A stretch of 64,000 bases of DNA from Thalassoroseus pseudoceratinae (GTDB lineage Bacteria > Planctomycetota > Planctomycetia > Planctomycetales > Planctomycetaceae), in contig NZ_JAALXT010000003.1 of assembly GCF_011634775.1 (NCBI RefSeq), positions 806,001 through 870,000 of the forward strand. Reading direction: 5' to 3'. Each line of letters opens with the position of its first letter. The first letter of the stretch is position 1. The notes beneath the pieces were generated by a model. That model did no database searches. It had not been told where the DNA came from and was given only the letters and a program-made list of their open reading frames with translations. This document shows, piece by piece, positions 47,548 through 56,003 of the stretch. Position numbers and translations under genes: made by a program.

Positions 47548-48225
47548 TTGTCGAACTCTGAAGAAAGTCAAAACGAGGGTGCCGCGATTGCTCAGCAACA
47601 ACCGCCGAGCGAGGATCTGAGTCCCTGGTTCCATACGCTCTACGACTACGATTATCCGCTCTGTTGGCCGACGGTTTTCCAGAACGAAAACCCGGTCGAG
47701 ATTGATGTCGGTTGCGGTCGCGGTTTGTTCGTTGTGACCGCAAGCGAAGCCAATCCCGATGTGAACTATGTCGGAGTTGAAATCGACTATCGGGAAGCGC
47801 GTCGCGGTGCGAAACGTTTGAAGAAACGGGAGCAGCCCAACGCCCGAATCGTCGGCGGAGATGTCGAAACCTTCTTCCGGAAGTACGTGCCAGCACATTC
47901 TGTTGATGCGGTGCACGTTTACTTTCCGGATCCCTGGTGGAAACGGAAACACCGCTCGCGGCGAGTGTTCAATGACAAGTTTCTCGACTTGGCGGTGCGG
48001 GTGCTGAAGCCCAACGGATTCCTGCATTCTTGGACCGATGTCGAAGAGTATTTCGGCGTGATCACATCGCTCGTCGATCACGATACTCGTTTCCAGAACT
48101 TGCCGACGCCGGTCGAAAAGTCACCCGAGCACGATATGGATTACCGCACAAGCTACGAACGAAAAAAACGGAAAGCCGGATTGCCCATTTACCGTGCCCA
48201 ATGGCAACTGGTCAGCAACGAATAA
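47548..48225 (+). CDS. trmB: tRNA (guanine-N7)-methyltransferase
   Basis: 225 residues. The Rossmann SAM-binding motif is VEIDVGCGRGLFVVTAS, then YVGVEIDYREARRGAKR; the substrate-binding signature appears as VYFPDPWWKRKHRSRRVFN, close to the family's PDPWPKKRH. TrmB methylates G46 in the tRNA variable loop. The start is a TTG at 47548; the first 25 residues are Gln/Glu-rich and not conserved, so an internal start is possible. It follows the propeller gene by 23 bases. Confidence 0.93.
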   Translation: MSNSEESQNEGAAIAQQQPPSEDLSPWFHTLYDYDYPLCWPTVFQNENPVEIDVGCGRGLFVVTASEANPDVNYVGVEIDYREARRGAKRLKKREQPNARIVGGDVETFFRKYVPAHSVDAVHVYFPDPWWKRKHRSRRVFNDKFLDLAVRVLKPNGFLHSWTDVEEYFGVITSLVDHDTRFQNLPTPVEKSPEHDMDYRTSYERKKRKAGLPIYRAQWQLVSNE

Positions 48226-48240
48226 CGAAGGCCGATCATA

Positions 48241-48627
48241 ATGAAACTCGAACACCTGGCGTTGAACGTTCCCGAACCGAACGAAATGGGCCGTTGGTAC
48301 GTGTCGCATCTCGGTTTGACCGTCCAACGAAAGCAAGTGGAACCGCCGTACGGTCACTTTCTGGCGGATGACAGCGGTACCGTGATGATCGAAATCTATC
48401 GCAACCCGGATGCCGACATGCCCGACTACGCCGGGCTCGATCCGTTCGCCTTCCATCTGGCGTTTCTGTCGAATGATGTCACCGCCGATACCAAGCGGTT
48501 GGCAGATGCTGGTGCGTCGGTGTATCGCGAACCGCAAGACGTCGGTGGCGGAGACGAAGTGTCGATGCTGCGTGACCCCTGGGGCGTGCCAATTCAGTTG
48601 GTTCGCCGTGGAAAATCCATGATCTGA
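48241..48627 (+). CDS. VOC (glyoxalase/bleomycin resistance) family protein
   Basis: 128 residues. Two beta-alpha-beta-beta-beta modules are visible: MKLEHLALNVPEPNEMGRWY with His5 and a Glu in TVMIEIYRNP, then FHLAFLSNDVTADTKRLADA and DPWGVPIQLVRR. The paired His/Glu positions fit a metal-binding VOC fold, which includes glyoxalases, dioxygenases and resistance proteins. The substrate cannot be told. It begins 15 bases after trmB, so both are probably in one transcript. Confidence 0.88.
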   Translation: MKLEHLALNVPEPNEMGRWYVSHLGLTVQRKQVEPPYGHFLADDSGTVMIEIYRNPDADMPDYAGLDPFAFHLAFLSNDVTADTKRLADAGASVYREPQDVGGGDEVSMLRDPWGVPIQLVRRGKSMI

Positions 48628-48642
48628 AACGGTGCTGTCGTC

Positions 48643-49050
48643 TCACCGGGATTGTTTGAACCACCGTTTCTTAAGGAACGACCACGCCACGATTCCGACG
48701 ATCGCTCCGACCGCGTCGGCAATCCAATCTCGCCAGTCTCCGGAACGGGTGGGGATGGGTATTTGCGTAAGTTCATCAAATGCGGCGTAGGACACACAAA
48801 CGAAAAACACCTTCAACACTGAAGTTGTACCGCCGACCGAAAGCCATGCTGCCAATAAAAATGACAGCCCGGTGTAAAACGCGAAGTGGGCAATTTTGTC
48901 GGCGTGCGGGATAGAACTGGGGGTATCCGGCATCGGCACGTGCGTGAGCGAGAACACACCGATCCAGTAGATCAGCACGACCCATTTCAGCCACCCCGGA
49001 CGCCAATAACTTTTCGCTATGGCGTCCGGGGTTTTCTTAGTCTCGCTCAT
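48643..49050 (-). CDS. VanZ-like membrane protein
   Basis: 135 residues with four hydrophobic segments. It has the VanZ-like pattern VVLIYWIGVFSLTHVP, PHADKIAHFAFYTGLSFLL, SYAAFDELTQIPIPTRSGDW and a final DAVGAIVGIVAWSFL; the conserved KxxHFxxY and DExxQ elements are intact. Function of the family is poorly known (VanZ gives low-level teicoplanin resistance). Its start overlaps the stop of the upstream gene by 4 bases, so they are coupled. Confidence 0.88.
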   Translation of the reverse strand: MSETKKTPDAIAKSYWRPGWLKWVVLIYWIGVFSLTHVPMPDTPSSIPHADKIAHFAFYTGLSFLLAAWLSVGGTTSVLKVFFVCVSYAAFDELTQIPIPTRSGDWRDWIADAVGAIVGIVAWSFLKKRWFKQSR

Positions 49051-51650
49051 CGTTTTTCGGGTGGAAGAAGTCGAATTTCATTCATGTCGACCGGGTCGTT
49101 TCCTTGATATGTGCTCATGGCTTCGAGCACGGTTGGGTCGATGCTTTTTGACAATGCCTGCACGCTGCCATCGGCGAATGCCGCATTGAAGACGAGGTCA
49201 AACTGCGAGCCAATTCCGTCAGGACCATCCACGTACGGTTGTTTCTTGAACCCACGAATCGTCGCCGACCCGCCCGCTGACCACGGTCCGAACGGTTCGC
49301 TGGCTTCAGAGATCATCAAGGTCTGGCTTGTACCGTCGCCAGTGCTGATGTCATCCAAGGAAACCTTGCGGTCGTACCCAAAGACCCCCGCCCGTGCATG
49401 ACCAGCGGGAAGCGTTTCGCAGTCTTTGCCGTAGCCGGTAATTCCGACGTAATGCGTGGGTGCGACCACGTCCGTTGGGCTAGCGGCGGGGTTGATCAAG
49501 GTTGGGATCTGGACTTCCGAGAACGGTTTGTTGGCATCCGAGTCCCAGGCTTCCTTCTGTTTGAGACTCCGGAAGACGGCCTCTTGGTCGAGAAACGTTA
49601 AAATGCTGACGATCCAGCTCATCCGTTGAGTGGGTCTAAGTTCGTCATTGGGCAAAGTCCCACGGGGCAGTTCTTCATCATGTGTGGAGGCGTAGTTCAT
49701 TGTCGCCAGAGAAAGGTTCTGAAGGTTGTTTCTCGACTGCGCTAATCGCGCTGCGTTTCTTGCTGCTTGGATAGCCGGTAGCAAGACCGCGATTCCGACA
49801 GCGGTGCCGCCGATAATCGCGACACCGGTCGGGTCGGTGGCGGCTCCGCGGGAAAGTTGTCGGTAGCCCCCCTCGACTTTTTCGACGGTCGTCATTGTCG
49901 GGAATAGCGAGTGAACCACGAGTTCGGCGGGCGGCAGGTCGACGACATCCAACGGGATTTCCACGTCACGCGGAAACATCCCCGATTCTCGCAGCCCGAG
50001 CTTGATAAATCCGGTCACCGGTGGCAGCAAGCTCGCTATAATTTGGTATGCCGGTCGCACGTCTAAACCGACCATCCCATCGAATTCTTTCGGAAGATTT
50101 TTCGTTGTCTGGGGAGGGAAGTCCGTCGCGGACCAGCTGGGAAGTTTTCCCTCCTGACGCAATAAAAACGCTTCCACCGCTTGCGGGAGATTCCCACCCA
50201 CGAGCCAATCTTCTCCCACAGCGAAGGCCATTAGCGGCGAGTCTTGTCCGGGGGTGAGACCAATCGTCACTTCGATAATCTCGTAGCCGCGGACTTTGGT
50301 TTCTCGCAGCCGCATCACGCCGTTGGGGATTCTCGCCGCGATCGCGCGGAGCATTTTTCGCAAGCCCGTTTGAACCGTCTTACGATTCTCCAAGGAAAAC
50401 GCGAACGTGTATGCCTGGCTGAATGCCGCTTGGTTGTCGTCAAGGTAGAAGCAACTCTTGTCTCCTAGGCCATCGAGGAAGTCACGTCGAACATCGAATT
50501 CGATTCCATCGGTGGCTTGTTCGATGAATTCTTCGAACTGCTGTCTCGGTTCGTCTGGAAGGAACTCGATCAGATCACGCGTCATTCTGGTCGACGCGTC
50601 GGCCATCGCAGACCAATCGGCCGTACCCGCTTGAAAGCGAGTCACATTGGCCGGCAGCTTGGGAATGTCACTAAGCGTGAGTTTGCCCTTCGTTTGGCCC
50701 AATGCAAACAATCCGCGTGGCTGTCCGCGATACTCAATGAACCGGTCTGACCAGACGGCTTCACCATCGATTCCCGATTGCACAACGATCGCCCCCAGAC
50801 CATCCAAACCAAGTACCGCGAGCAAATCACCGACCCGACGCGGTTGACCGTTGTTATCAGGAGCAGATTCCGGAATTGGGAAACCGGAAAACATCTGAAA
50901 CACTTTGTCGACTTCGAACCACATCAAGTTCGTGCGGGTGAAAGTTTCCGGACGTCGGCCGAATTTCTTCCACAACGGATGAGATTGCAAATTCTCGGCG
51001 TTGCCTGAGGAAACAGCGGCGGTTTGTCGGACGGCGTCGAAACCCGCAGCAATGACAAGGTGTGTTCCCTTCGTCCACCAACCCAGTTCAACGCCCGGTG
51101 TGCCAGGCACAGGAATGATGCCGGACGTGACTTTCTGCCCGGCGATCTCTTGTGTCGTAAATTCGATGCCCTCTTGAGCGGCGACTCCCTGAATCGCCGG
51201 GCCGATTAACCGCTCCAAGTCGGCGGCTTGATGGAGGACAATCGTTAAACTGGGAATCGGTGGTTGGCCGGGTTTGGGAAGCGAAACCCCAAACGACAAA
51301 CCGTTCTGCTCCACTTGTCGAAGCGATCGCAGCACCGGACCAGCTGCCGGGCCTGCACTGAGAAGCACATCAACAACGGCTTTTCGCACGGTTGGCAACA
51401 GCCCCGATTTTTCGAAGGCACGGTAAGCTGCGGTGGCTTTTAGAACGTCCTGGTGGGCCGCACTGCCGTCACATTGAGCAAATAAGACCGAGCCTTGTGG
51501 GATGAGAGTCTCCGGCGAAACTGGCTCAGCAACTTCTTGCCGATCGGACGATTGTGTTTGCTGGGCAAACGGGGCGGTGCTACTCCAGATCAATCCGATG
51601 AGTGCCACCGCGAGGAATGCCCAGGCGATTCGTGTTTGTTGACCCGTCAT
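49047..51650 (-). CDS. Large DUF1559-like protein with an internal pilin-like helix
   Basis: 867 residues. Signal peptide about 1-30 (AFLAVALIGLIWSSTAPFAQQ). Residues 45-590 form a long soluble region without a known motif. Near residues 625-650 a Gly/Ala/Ile hydrophobic helix GVAIIGGTAVGIAVLLPAIQ is followed by AARNAARLAQSRNNLQNLSL, which mirrors the pilin-like helix and following segment of DUF1559 proteins; the rest matches that family (GITGYGKDC, TSQTLMISE, FAADGSV-like AAFADGSVQALS). Thus a DUF1559 module sits at the C-terminal end instead of at the N-terminus. It is translated upstream of, and overlaps, the VanZ-like gene. Confidence 0.78.
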   Translation of the reverse strand: MTGQQTRIAWAFLAVALIGLIWSSTAPFAQQTQSSDRQEVAEPVSPETLIPQGSVLFAQCDGSAAHQDVLKATAAYRAFEKSGLLPTVRKAVVDVLLSAGPAAGPVLRSLRQVEQNGLSFGVSLPKPGQPPIPSLTIVLHQAADLERLIGPAIQGVAAQEGIEFTTQEIAGQKVTSGIIPVPGTPGVELGWWTKGTHLVIAAGFDAVRQTAAVSSGNAENLQSHPLWKKFGRRPETFTRTNLMWFEVDKVFQMFSGFPIPESAPDNNGQPRRVGDLLAVLGLDGLGAIVVQSGIDGEAVWSDRFIEYRGQPRGLFALGQTKGKLTLSDIPKLPANVTRFQAGTADWSAMADASTRMTRDLIEFLPDEPRQQFEEFIEQATDGIEFDVRRDFLDGLGDKSCFYLDDNQAAFSQAYTFAFSLENRKTVQTGLRKMLRAIAARIPNGVMRLRETKVRGYEIIEVTIGLTPGQDSPLMAFAVGEDWLVGGNLPQAVEAFLLRQEGKLPSWSATDFPPQTTKNLPKEFDGMVGLDVRPAYQIIASLLPPVTGFIKLGLRESGMFPRDVEIPLDVVDLPPAELVVHSLFPTMTTVEKVEGGYRQLSRGAATDPTGVAIIGGTAVGIAVLLPAIQAARNAARLAQSRNNLQNLSLATMNYASTHDEELPRGTLPNDELRPTQRMSWIVSILTFLDQEAVFRSLKQKEAWDSDANKPFSEVQIPTLINPAASPTDVVAPTHYVGITGYGKDCETLPAGHARAGVFGYDRKVSLDDISTGDGTSQTLMISEASEPFGPWSAGGSATIRGFKKQPYVDGPDGIGSQFDLVFNAAFADGSVQALSKSIDPTVLEAMSTYQGNDPVDMNEIRLLPPEKR

Positions 51651-51809
51651 GTTCGATGCTCCGTCCTTGCGTGCGAATGCGTCAGGTGAAGAGGGATTTC
51701 CAACGTCGCCGATGATAGCGAATTTTTCGTGCGGTGGTACAATCCGATGAAACTTTGTTTCAGCAAAATCCCATCCCGTTGACTGACTCGCAGAGATAGA
51801 GGAATGACC

Positions 51810-52442
51810 ATGCCTAAGCGAAAATCGCAGGATAGTTCGGAGTCCGTGGACGACGTCGATTTCGCGATCTCCGTTCCTGCGGGAAGCGATGGGACAGTGA
51901 CGGCTCGGAAAGCCGGTGGGATCGCCGACCTGGAATTATCCATCTCGCCAGTGGAACTCGGCGAGAAAAAGGCGATGCAGAATCTCAATAAGGCGATCAA
52001 CTTGGCGTTGAAGTCGGACTTCATCGAGACCGATCTCGACGACATCTACAAAGGGGCCCGAATCTACGACGGTGCCGTGCGGATCATGCATGTGGACTAC
52101 ATCGGCTTGGGGGACGGAATCTTCGCCAATGTGGGAAAGACGGCCCGGTCGTTTTCGCTCACTTTCAAAGGACCAGACGCCGGTTCGCCCGAGGGGAAGG
52201 AGTTGATCAACAAAAACGGCGGCGGGGCCATCAGCGGCATGCTGAATTTGCTGGGGCGAAAACTCAACTTCCTCCAAGAATTCGAAGACAAAGTTCCGAT
52301 GTATACCGAGCAAATGCTTGACCGGCTCGAAGCCAAACGGGTCATCACGGACTGGAACCGCGACGAGTGGGAAATTGGGACAACGTTCATCGGTTTGGAC
52401 ATCACGCTAACGCCACGTATGCCAAACGATGAAGACGAGTAA
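51810..52442 (+). CDS. Protein of unknown function
   Basis: 210 residues from ATG 51810 (GAGGA 6 bases upstream; another ATG two codons earlier has no room for a ribosome site). No signal peptide or membrane helix, so probably cytoplasmic. The N-terminal 25 residues are Ser/Asp-rich. The body includes LELSISPVELGEKKAMQNLNKAIN-type helices and a segment DYIGLGDGIFANVGKTARSF, then DAGSPEGKELINKNGG. The C-terminus is acidic. I do not recognise the family. It is divergent from the DUF1559-like gene. Confidence 0.7.
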   Translation: MPKRKSQDSSESVDDVDFAISVPAGSDGTVTARKAGGIADLELSISPVELGEKKAMQNLNKAINLALKSDFIETDLDDIYKGARIYDGAVRIMHVDYIGLGDGIFANVGKTARSFSLTFKGPDAGSPEGKELINKNGGGAISGMLNLLGRKLNFLQEFEDKVPMYTEQMLDRLEAKRVITDWNRDEWEIGTTFIGLDITLTPRMPNDEDE

Positions 52443-52447
52443 CCTCA

Positions 52448-53890
52448 TCATTCGGCGATCGCAGGCGGCAGCGAATCAGTGTGGGATGCGGGACGTGGTT
52501 TGTCCGTCTTTCGCGAATGCTGAGCGCGAGACAAGTTGAGCGGATCGTCATTGGCGGCGAGGCCATTCACGATCTGTTGCAACCGTTGAATATGTGTTTC
52601 TAAGCGTTTGAGTCCGTCAATCTCCGTTTGGAAGTCGACATTGGAGCGTTCACGAAATCCTTGGCGGAGTTGCCCCACCGTATCCGTCACAGAATCGCCT
52701 GCCACAATTGGCCGAGCGGTGTTAGACACATACAGCGATTGTCCCAATGGAGTCAGTGAATCGGTAGGAACGGATACCAACTGGATTCGACCGAAAGCGG
52801 ATGAAGTTTCTTCCGGCGTGTTTCCACTTGCGTGCACGGTTCCGTCGGGCTGAATGACGAGTTCAACGTCATCACTTGGGACGTGCACGCGGGGTTCCAG
52901 ATGCCAAAACGCACTGCCAATCCGCACGCCCAATAGACCATCGTGGATCGAAAATCGACCGCTGCGTGTGACGCAAATTTCCTCGCCATATTGCACTTGA
53001 AACCATCCCGCTCCCTCGATCGCCACGTTCCAAGGTGAGGACGATTTCTCGAGTTCCCCGTTGGAAAAATCGACTCGGGTTTCCGTCAACGAGCTTCCGG
53101 CTCCGAGGTAGACATTGGCCGACGGTGACTGGTAGGCGGCATCTCGCCAGATCAACTCCAGACGTTTGAAACCGGGGGTGAGCGAATTGGCGATATTGTT
53201 CGCGACGACACGATGAGCAAGACGCAAGTCGTGCAGACTCTTTTCGATGACATTGGCCGATTCCAACGGTGCCGCTTGGGTCACGCTAGATAAGCTTCGC
53301 GGCGGTTCCGGCAGGAACAATGGATCGGGGGGCGGGGACGACGGGAAGGGGAGATCAGCGTTGTCCTTCGGAGCGGCGGGAGAGAAATCGATCGACCGCC
53401 GCAGTTTCAAGATCTCCCGTGCAGCGTCGATGGGCAAGTCTTTTAATTCTGATCGCCAAACTTCTAGCTCGGCGGACGTTGGTTCATCGATTTCCTGCTG
53501 AAGGAGTTCGTCGAACGGCGAGGGCTGGTCGATCGTCTTTGGCTCACCATGTGGTGGCGGAACCAAGTGTTCCGGTGGAATCGGCGTGGGAGCCAATCGT
53601 GGAGCTGGAAACGAAGGCGACGCCTGAGCCATGACGATCGAGCCCGACTGAGAACTGGCAACCGTCTCCCAGCGAGCCTCCGACGTTAGGGCAACGTCCT
53701 CGACTTCGGGAAGTTCCTCTTGGTTCGCAGGTACCTCAATCGCCTGGGCAACTGCCGCTTCGGTCGCGACCAACTCGGTGACCGTCGGTTGCGACAAGTC
53801 CGCTCGATGGTTGATGAAAACCGCGGCTGCGAAGCCGGCAATCGCCGTCATTGCGTAGCCAATCCGATGCATCATCCGTGTCATCGCCAT
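52448..53890 (-). CDS. Membrane-anchored FlgF/FlgG-like rod-domain protein
   Basis: About 480 residues from ATG 53890 (AGGCGGGG 7 bases upstream; an ATG at 53914 is also in frame). A single helix (about 11-28) anchors it. A Pro/Glu-rich linker to about residue 195 contains a helical SAELEVWRSELKDLPIDAAR. The C-terminal half (about 205-440) is a flagellar basal-body rod/hook domain: LHDLRLAHRVVANNIANSLT, TPGFKRLELIW, NVAIEGAGWFQVQYGE, CVTRSGRFSIHDG and the terminal coiled SNVDFQTEIDGLKRLETHIQ. FlgG lacks a membrane anchor, so this is an atypical relative. No flagellar genes are nearby. Confidence 0.78.
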   Translation of the reverse strand: MAMTRMMHRIGYAMTAIAGFAAAVFINHRADLSQPTVTELVATEAAVAQAIEVPANQEELPEVEDVALTSEARWETVASSQSGSIVMAQASPSFPAPRLAPTPIPPEHLVPPPHGEPKTIDQPSPFDELLQQEIDEPTSAELEVWRSELKDLPIDAAREILKLRRSIDFSPAAPKDNADLPFPSSPPPDPLFLPEPPRSLSSVTQAAPLESANVIEKSLHDLRLAHRVVANNIANSLTPGFKRLELIWRDAAYQSPSANVYLGAGSSLTETRVDFSNGELEKSSSPWNVAIEGAGWFQVQYGEEICVTRSGRFSIHDGLLGVRIGSAFWHLEPRVHVPSDDVELVIQPDGTVHASGNTPEETSSAFGRIQLVSVPTDSLTPLGQSLYVSNTARPIVAGDSVTDTVGQLRQGFRERSNVDFQTEIDGLKRLETHIQRLQQIVNGLAANDDPLNLSRAQHSRKTDKPRPASHTDSLPPAIAE

Positions 53891-54033
53891 CAAAATTCCC
53901 CGCCTGAGAATCATCGTTCGGTGCAATGATCGGAAGATAGTGGGAATCGGGTGGTTTGGGCAAGATCAGTCGAGGATGAACCGGGTGCCGTCCTATCTCC
54001 TCTGGCTGACACCGTCTCTTGATGATGTCGCAG

Positions 54034-54489
54034 TCAGTCTGACAGCTTTGGGTTTTGCCGAAGTGATTTGCGTTGCGACCGTTGTTTCTTCGCCTTGAGT
54101 CGCCGCTCTTTCGCGCCGCGGGAGGGTCGGGTTCGTTTCCGTTTCTTCGGGGGATCGACGACGCCGTCGATCATCTCGCTGAGTTTGTCGTAGCAGTCGC
54201 CGACATTTCTCGCTTGATCACGATACCGTTCGCTCGCAATGATGAGTTCACCGTCGTTGGTCATCCGAGACCGCCATTGTTGCACGAAACGCTCGCGGAT
54301 ACGTTCCGGCAGACTTTCCGATTCACTGACTGGCCAACGCAGTTGCACTTTGGTGTTCACTTTGTTGACGTTCTGACCGCCGGGGCCGGAACTCCGGACG
54401 TAATTCAGTTCGAATTCCGAGGTCGGGATTTCGAGACCCGGCCGAACAATGACGGCAGGATCGTCGCGTGTGTGGCTGTGACGAGGCAT
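54034..54489 (-). CDS. arfB: ArfB/YaeJ-type peptidyl-tRNA hydrolase (class I release factor domain)
   Basis: 151 residues from ATG 54489. It has the catalytic GGQ loop in SSGPGGQNVNKVNTKVQL, a short RF-1 domain, and a basic tail (KKRKRTRPSRGAKERRLKAKK) that in ArfB enters the mRNA channel of stalled ribosomes. ArfB rescues ribosomes stalled on truncated mRNA by hydrolysing peptidyl-tRNA. The usual ArfB is about 140 residues, so the length fits. A longer frame to 54564 is open but lacks conserved residues. Confidence 0.92.
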   Translation of the reverse strand: MPRHSHTRDDPAVIVRPGLEIPTSEFELNYVRSSGPGGQNVNKVNTKVQLRWPVSESESLPERIRERFVQQWRSRMTNDGELIIASERYRDQARNVGDCYDKLSEMIDGVVDPPKKRKRTRPSRGAKERRLKAKKQRSQRKSLRQNPKLSD

Positions 54490-54602
54490 GGCTGATTTTC
54501 TTTCTCTGTGGCAACGCATTCGGAAACAATACGCCGACGGAGTAGCGATCGGTGTTGGTCCCATCTAAACTGAACGTGGCCGTTCTCACTCCATGGTGGC
54601 GT

Positions 54603-55883
54603 ATGTTATTCCCTTCTATGCGACAAGTCCGCCAAAAATTCACCGCAACTCGGGTGGATAACGTGGAGGCAGAGACTGATCGGCAACTTCAAACCCTCGG
54701 TCTTTCACGGGTTATATCGCCGGGACAGACGGTCGCGATTCCAGCCGGTAGTCGAGGAATCGCCAATATCGACTGCATATTGCGGACCATTGTTCGACAT
54801 TTTCAAAATCTCGGTGCGAAACCCTTCATTGTTCCCGCGATGGGAAGCCATGGCGGAGGAACAGTCGCTGGGCAAACCTCAATTCTAACAGGTTACGGCA
54901 TCACCGAGGATTTTTTGGGGACGGAAATCCGTGCCTCGATGGAGACCGTGATTGTCGATCGGACGCCGCAAGGCATTCCCGTTCATTTTGATCGCCACGC
55001 CTACGAAGCCGATCATGTCTTCATCTGCGGACGGATCAAACCCCATACCGGATTCGTAGGTGAGATCGAGTCCGGATTGCACAAGATGATGCTGATTGGT
55101 CTCGGCAAGCACGAGGGAGCGAAGATTTACCATCGGGCGATCCAAGCCTACAGTTTTATGGAGATTATTCAGTCAGTCTCGGATGTCGTATTGGAAAAGT
55201 GTGGCGTCATCGGCGGATTGGCGATCGTTGAGAATGCATTCGACGAAACCGGCCGACTGGAGGCCGTCGCTCCCGACGACTTTCTGACTCGTGAGATCGA
55301 GCTTCTGAAGTTGGCTCGTGAATGGATGCCTCAACTTCCTTTCCGTGAGGCGGATTTGCTGATTGTGGAACGGATTGGCAAAGATATCTCTGGAACTGGC
55401 ATGGACACGAATATCGTGGGCCGAAAGTTCAACGACCACGCCGCGACCGAAGGCGATGACACGCGAATCAAGCGGATTTTCGTTCGAGACTTGTCGGACG
55501 GTACGCACGGCAACGGGACTGGAATTGGAATCGCCGAATTTGCCAGTCAGAGAGCGTTGTCTCGTGTGGACTGGAATATCACCCGGATCAACGCGATCAC
55601 CGGTGGGCATCCAACCGCGGCGATGGTCCCGTTGGCTTGGGAAACCGAACGCGAGACGCTCGAACACGCGTTGCAAACCATCGGACTTGTCGAACCGCAT
55701 GAGGCAAAAGTCATGCGGATTTACGATACCTTGCACCTCGAGAATGTTTGGGTCAGCGAAGCCTACGCGGATGAACTTTTGAATCGTGACGATCTGGAGT
55801 TGATTGACAGACCGACACCAATGCGATTCGACGCCGCCGGAAATCTTGAGCCCGTGTCGGCCGAAAAGCTCATCAAATCTTAA
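54603..55883 (+). CDS. LarA-like (DUF2088) family protein
   Basis: About 426 residues. The N-terminal part resembles the DUF2088/LarA superfamily of nickel-pincer lactate racemases: VIVPAMGSHGG-type AKPFIVPAMGSHGGG, VIVDRTPQGIPVHFD, GRIKPHTGFVGEIESGLHKM and IGLGKHEGAK. The C-terminal half includes AITGGHPTAAMVPLAWETE and a conserved DRPTPMRFDA. I see no larB, larC or larE in the window, needed to make the nickel cofactor, so racemase activity cannot be assumed. Start uncertain: ATG 54603 or 54618. Alternative: an uncharacterised sugar-acid enzyme of the same fold. Confidence 0.65.
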   Translation: MLFPSMRQVRQKFTATRVDNVEAETDRQLQTLGLSRVISPGQTVAIPAGSRGIANIDCILRTIVRHFQNLGAKPFIVPAMGSHGGGTVAGQTSILTGYGITEDFLGTEIRASMETVIVDRTPQGIPVHFDRHAYEADHVFICGRIKPHTGFVGEIESGLHKMMLIGLGKHEGAKIYHRAIQAYSFMEIIQSVSDVVLEKCGVIGGLAIVENAFDETGRLEAVAPDDFLTREIELLKLAREWMPQLPFREADLLIVERIGKDISGTGMDTNIVGRKFNDHAATEGDDTRIKRIFVRDLSDGTHGNGTGIGIAEFASQRALSRVDWNITRINAITGGHPTAAMVPLAWETERETLEHALQTIGLVEPHEAKVMRIYDTLHLENVWVSEAYADELLNRDDLELIDRPTPMRFDAAGNLEPVSAEKLIKS

Positions 55884-56003
55884 CAATTCGTCCATTGAAT
55901 AATCTTCGGCAACCGATAGTCTGTCGATCGTCGAACTGAAGTCAAAGAAGAACCAGTCGCCCCGAACACTGGTTAAAATCCTACACCACACGGAAAAACA
56001 GCG

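Noticed and set aside
55884-56003. Pho box upstream of pstS
   Set aside because: No tandem CTGTCAT-like repeats with 4-base spacing are visible in this gap; CTGTCGAT occurs once only.
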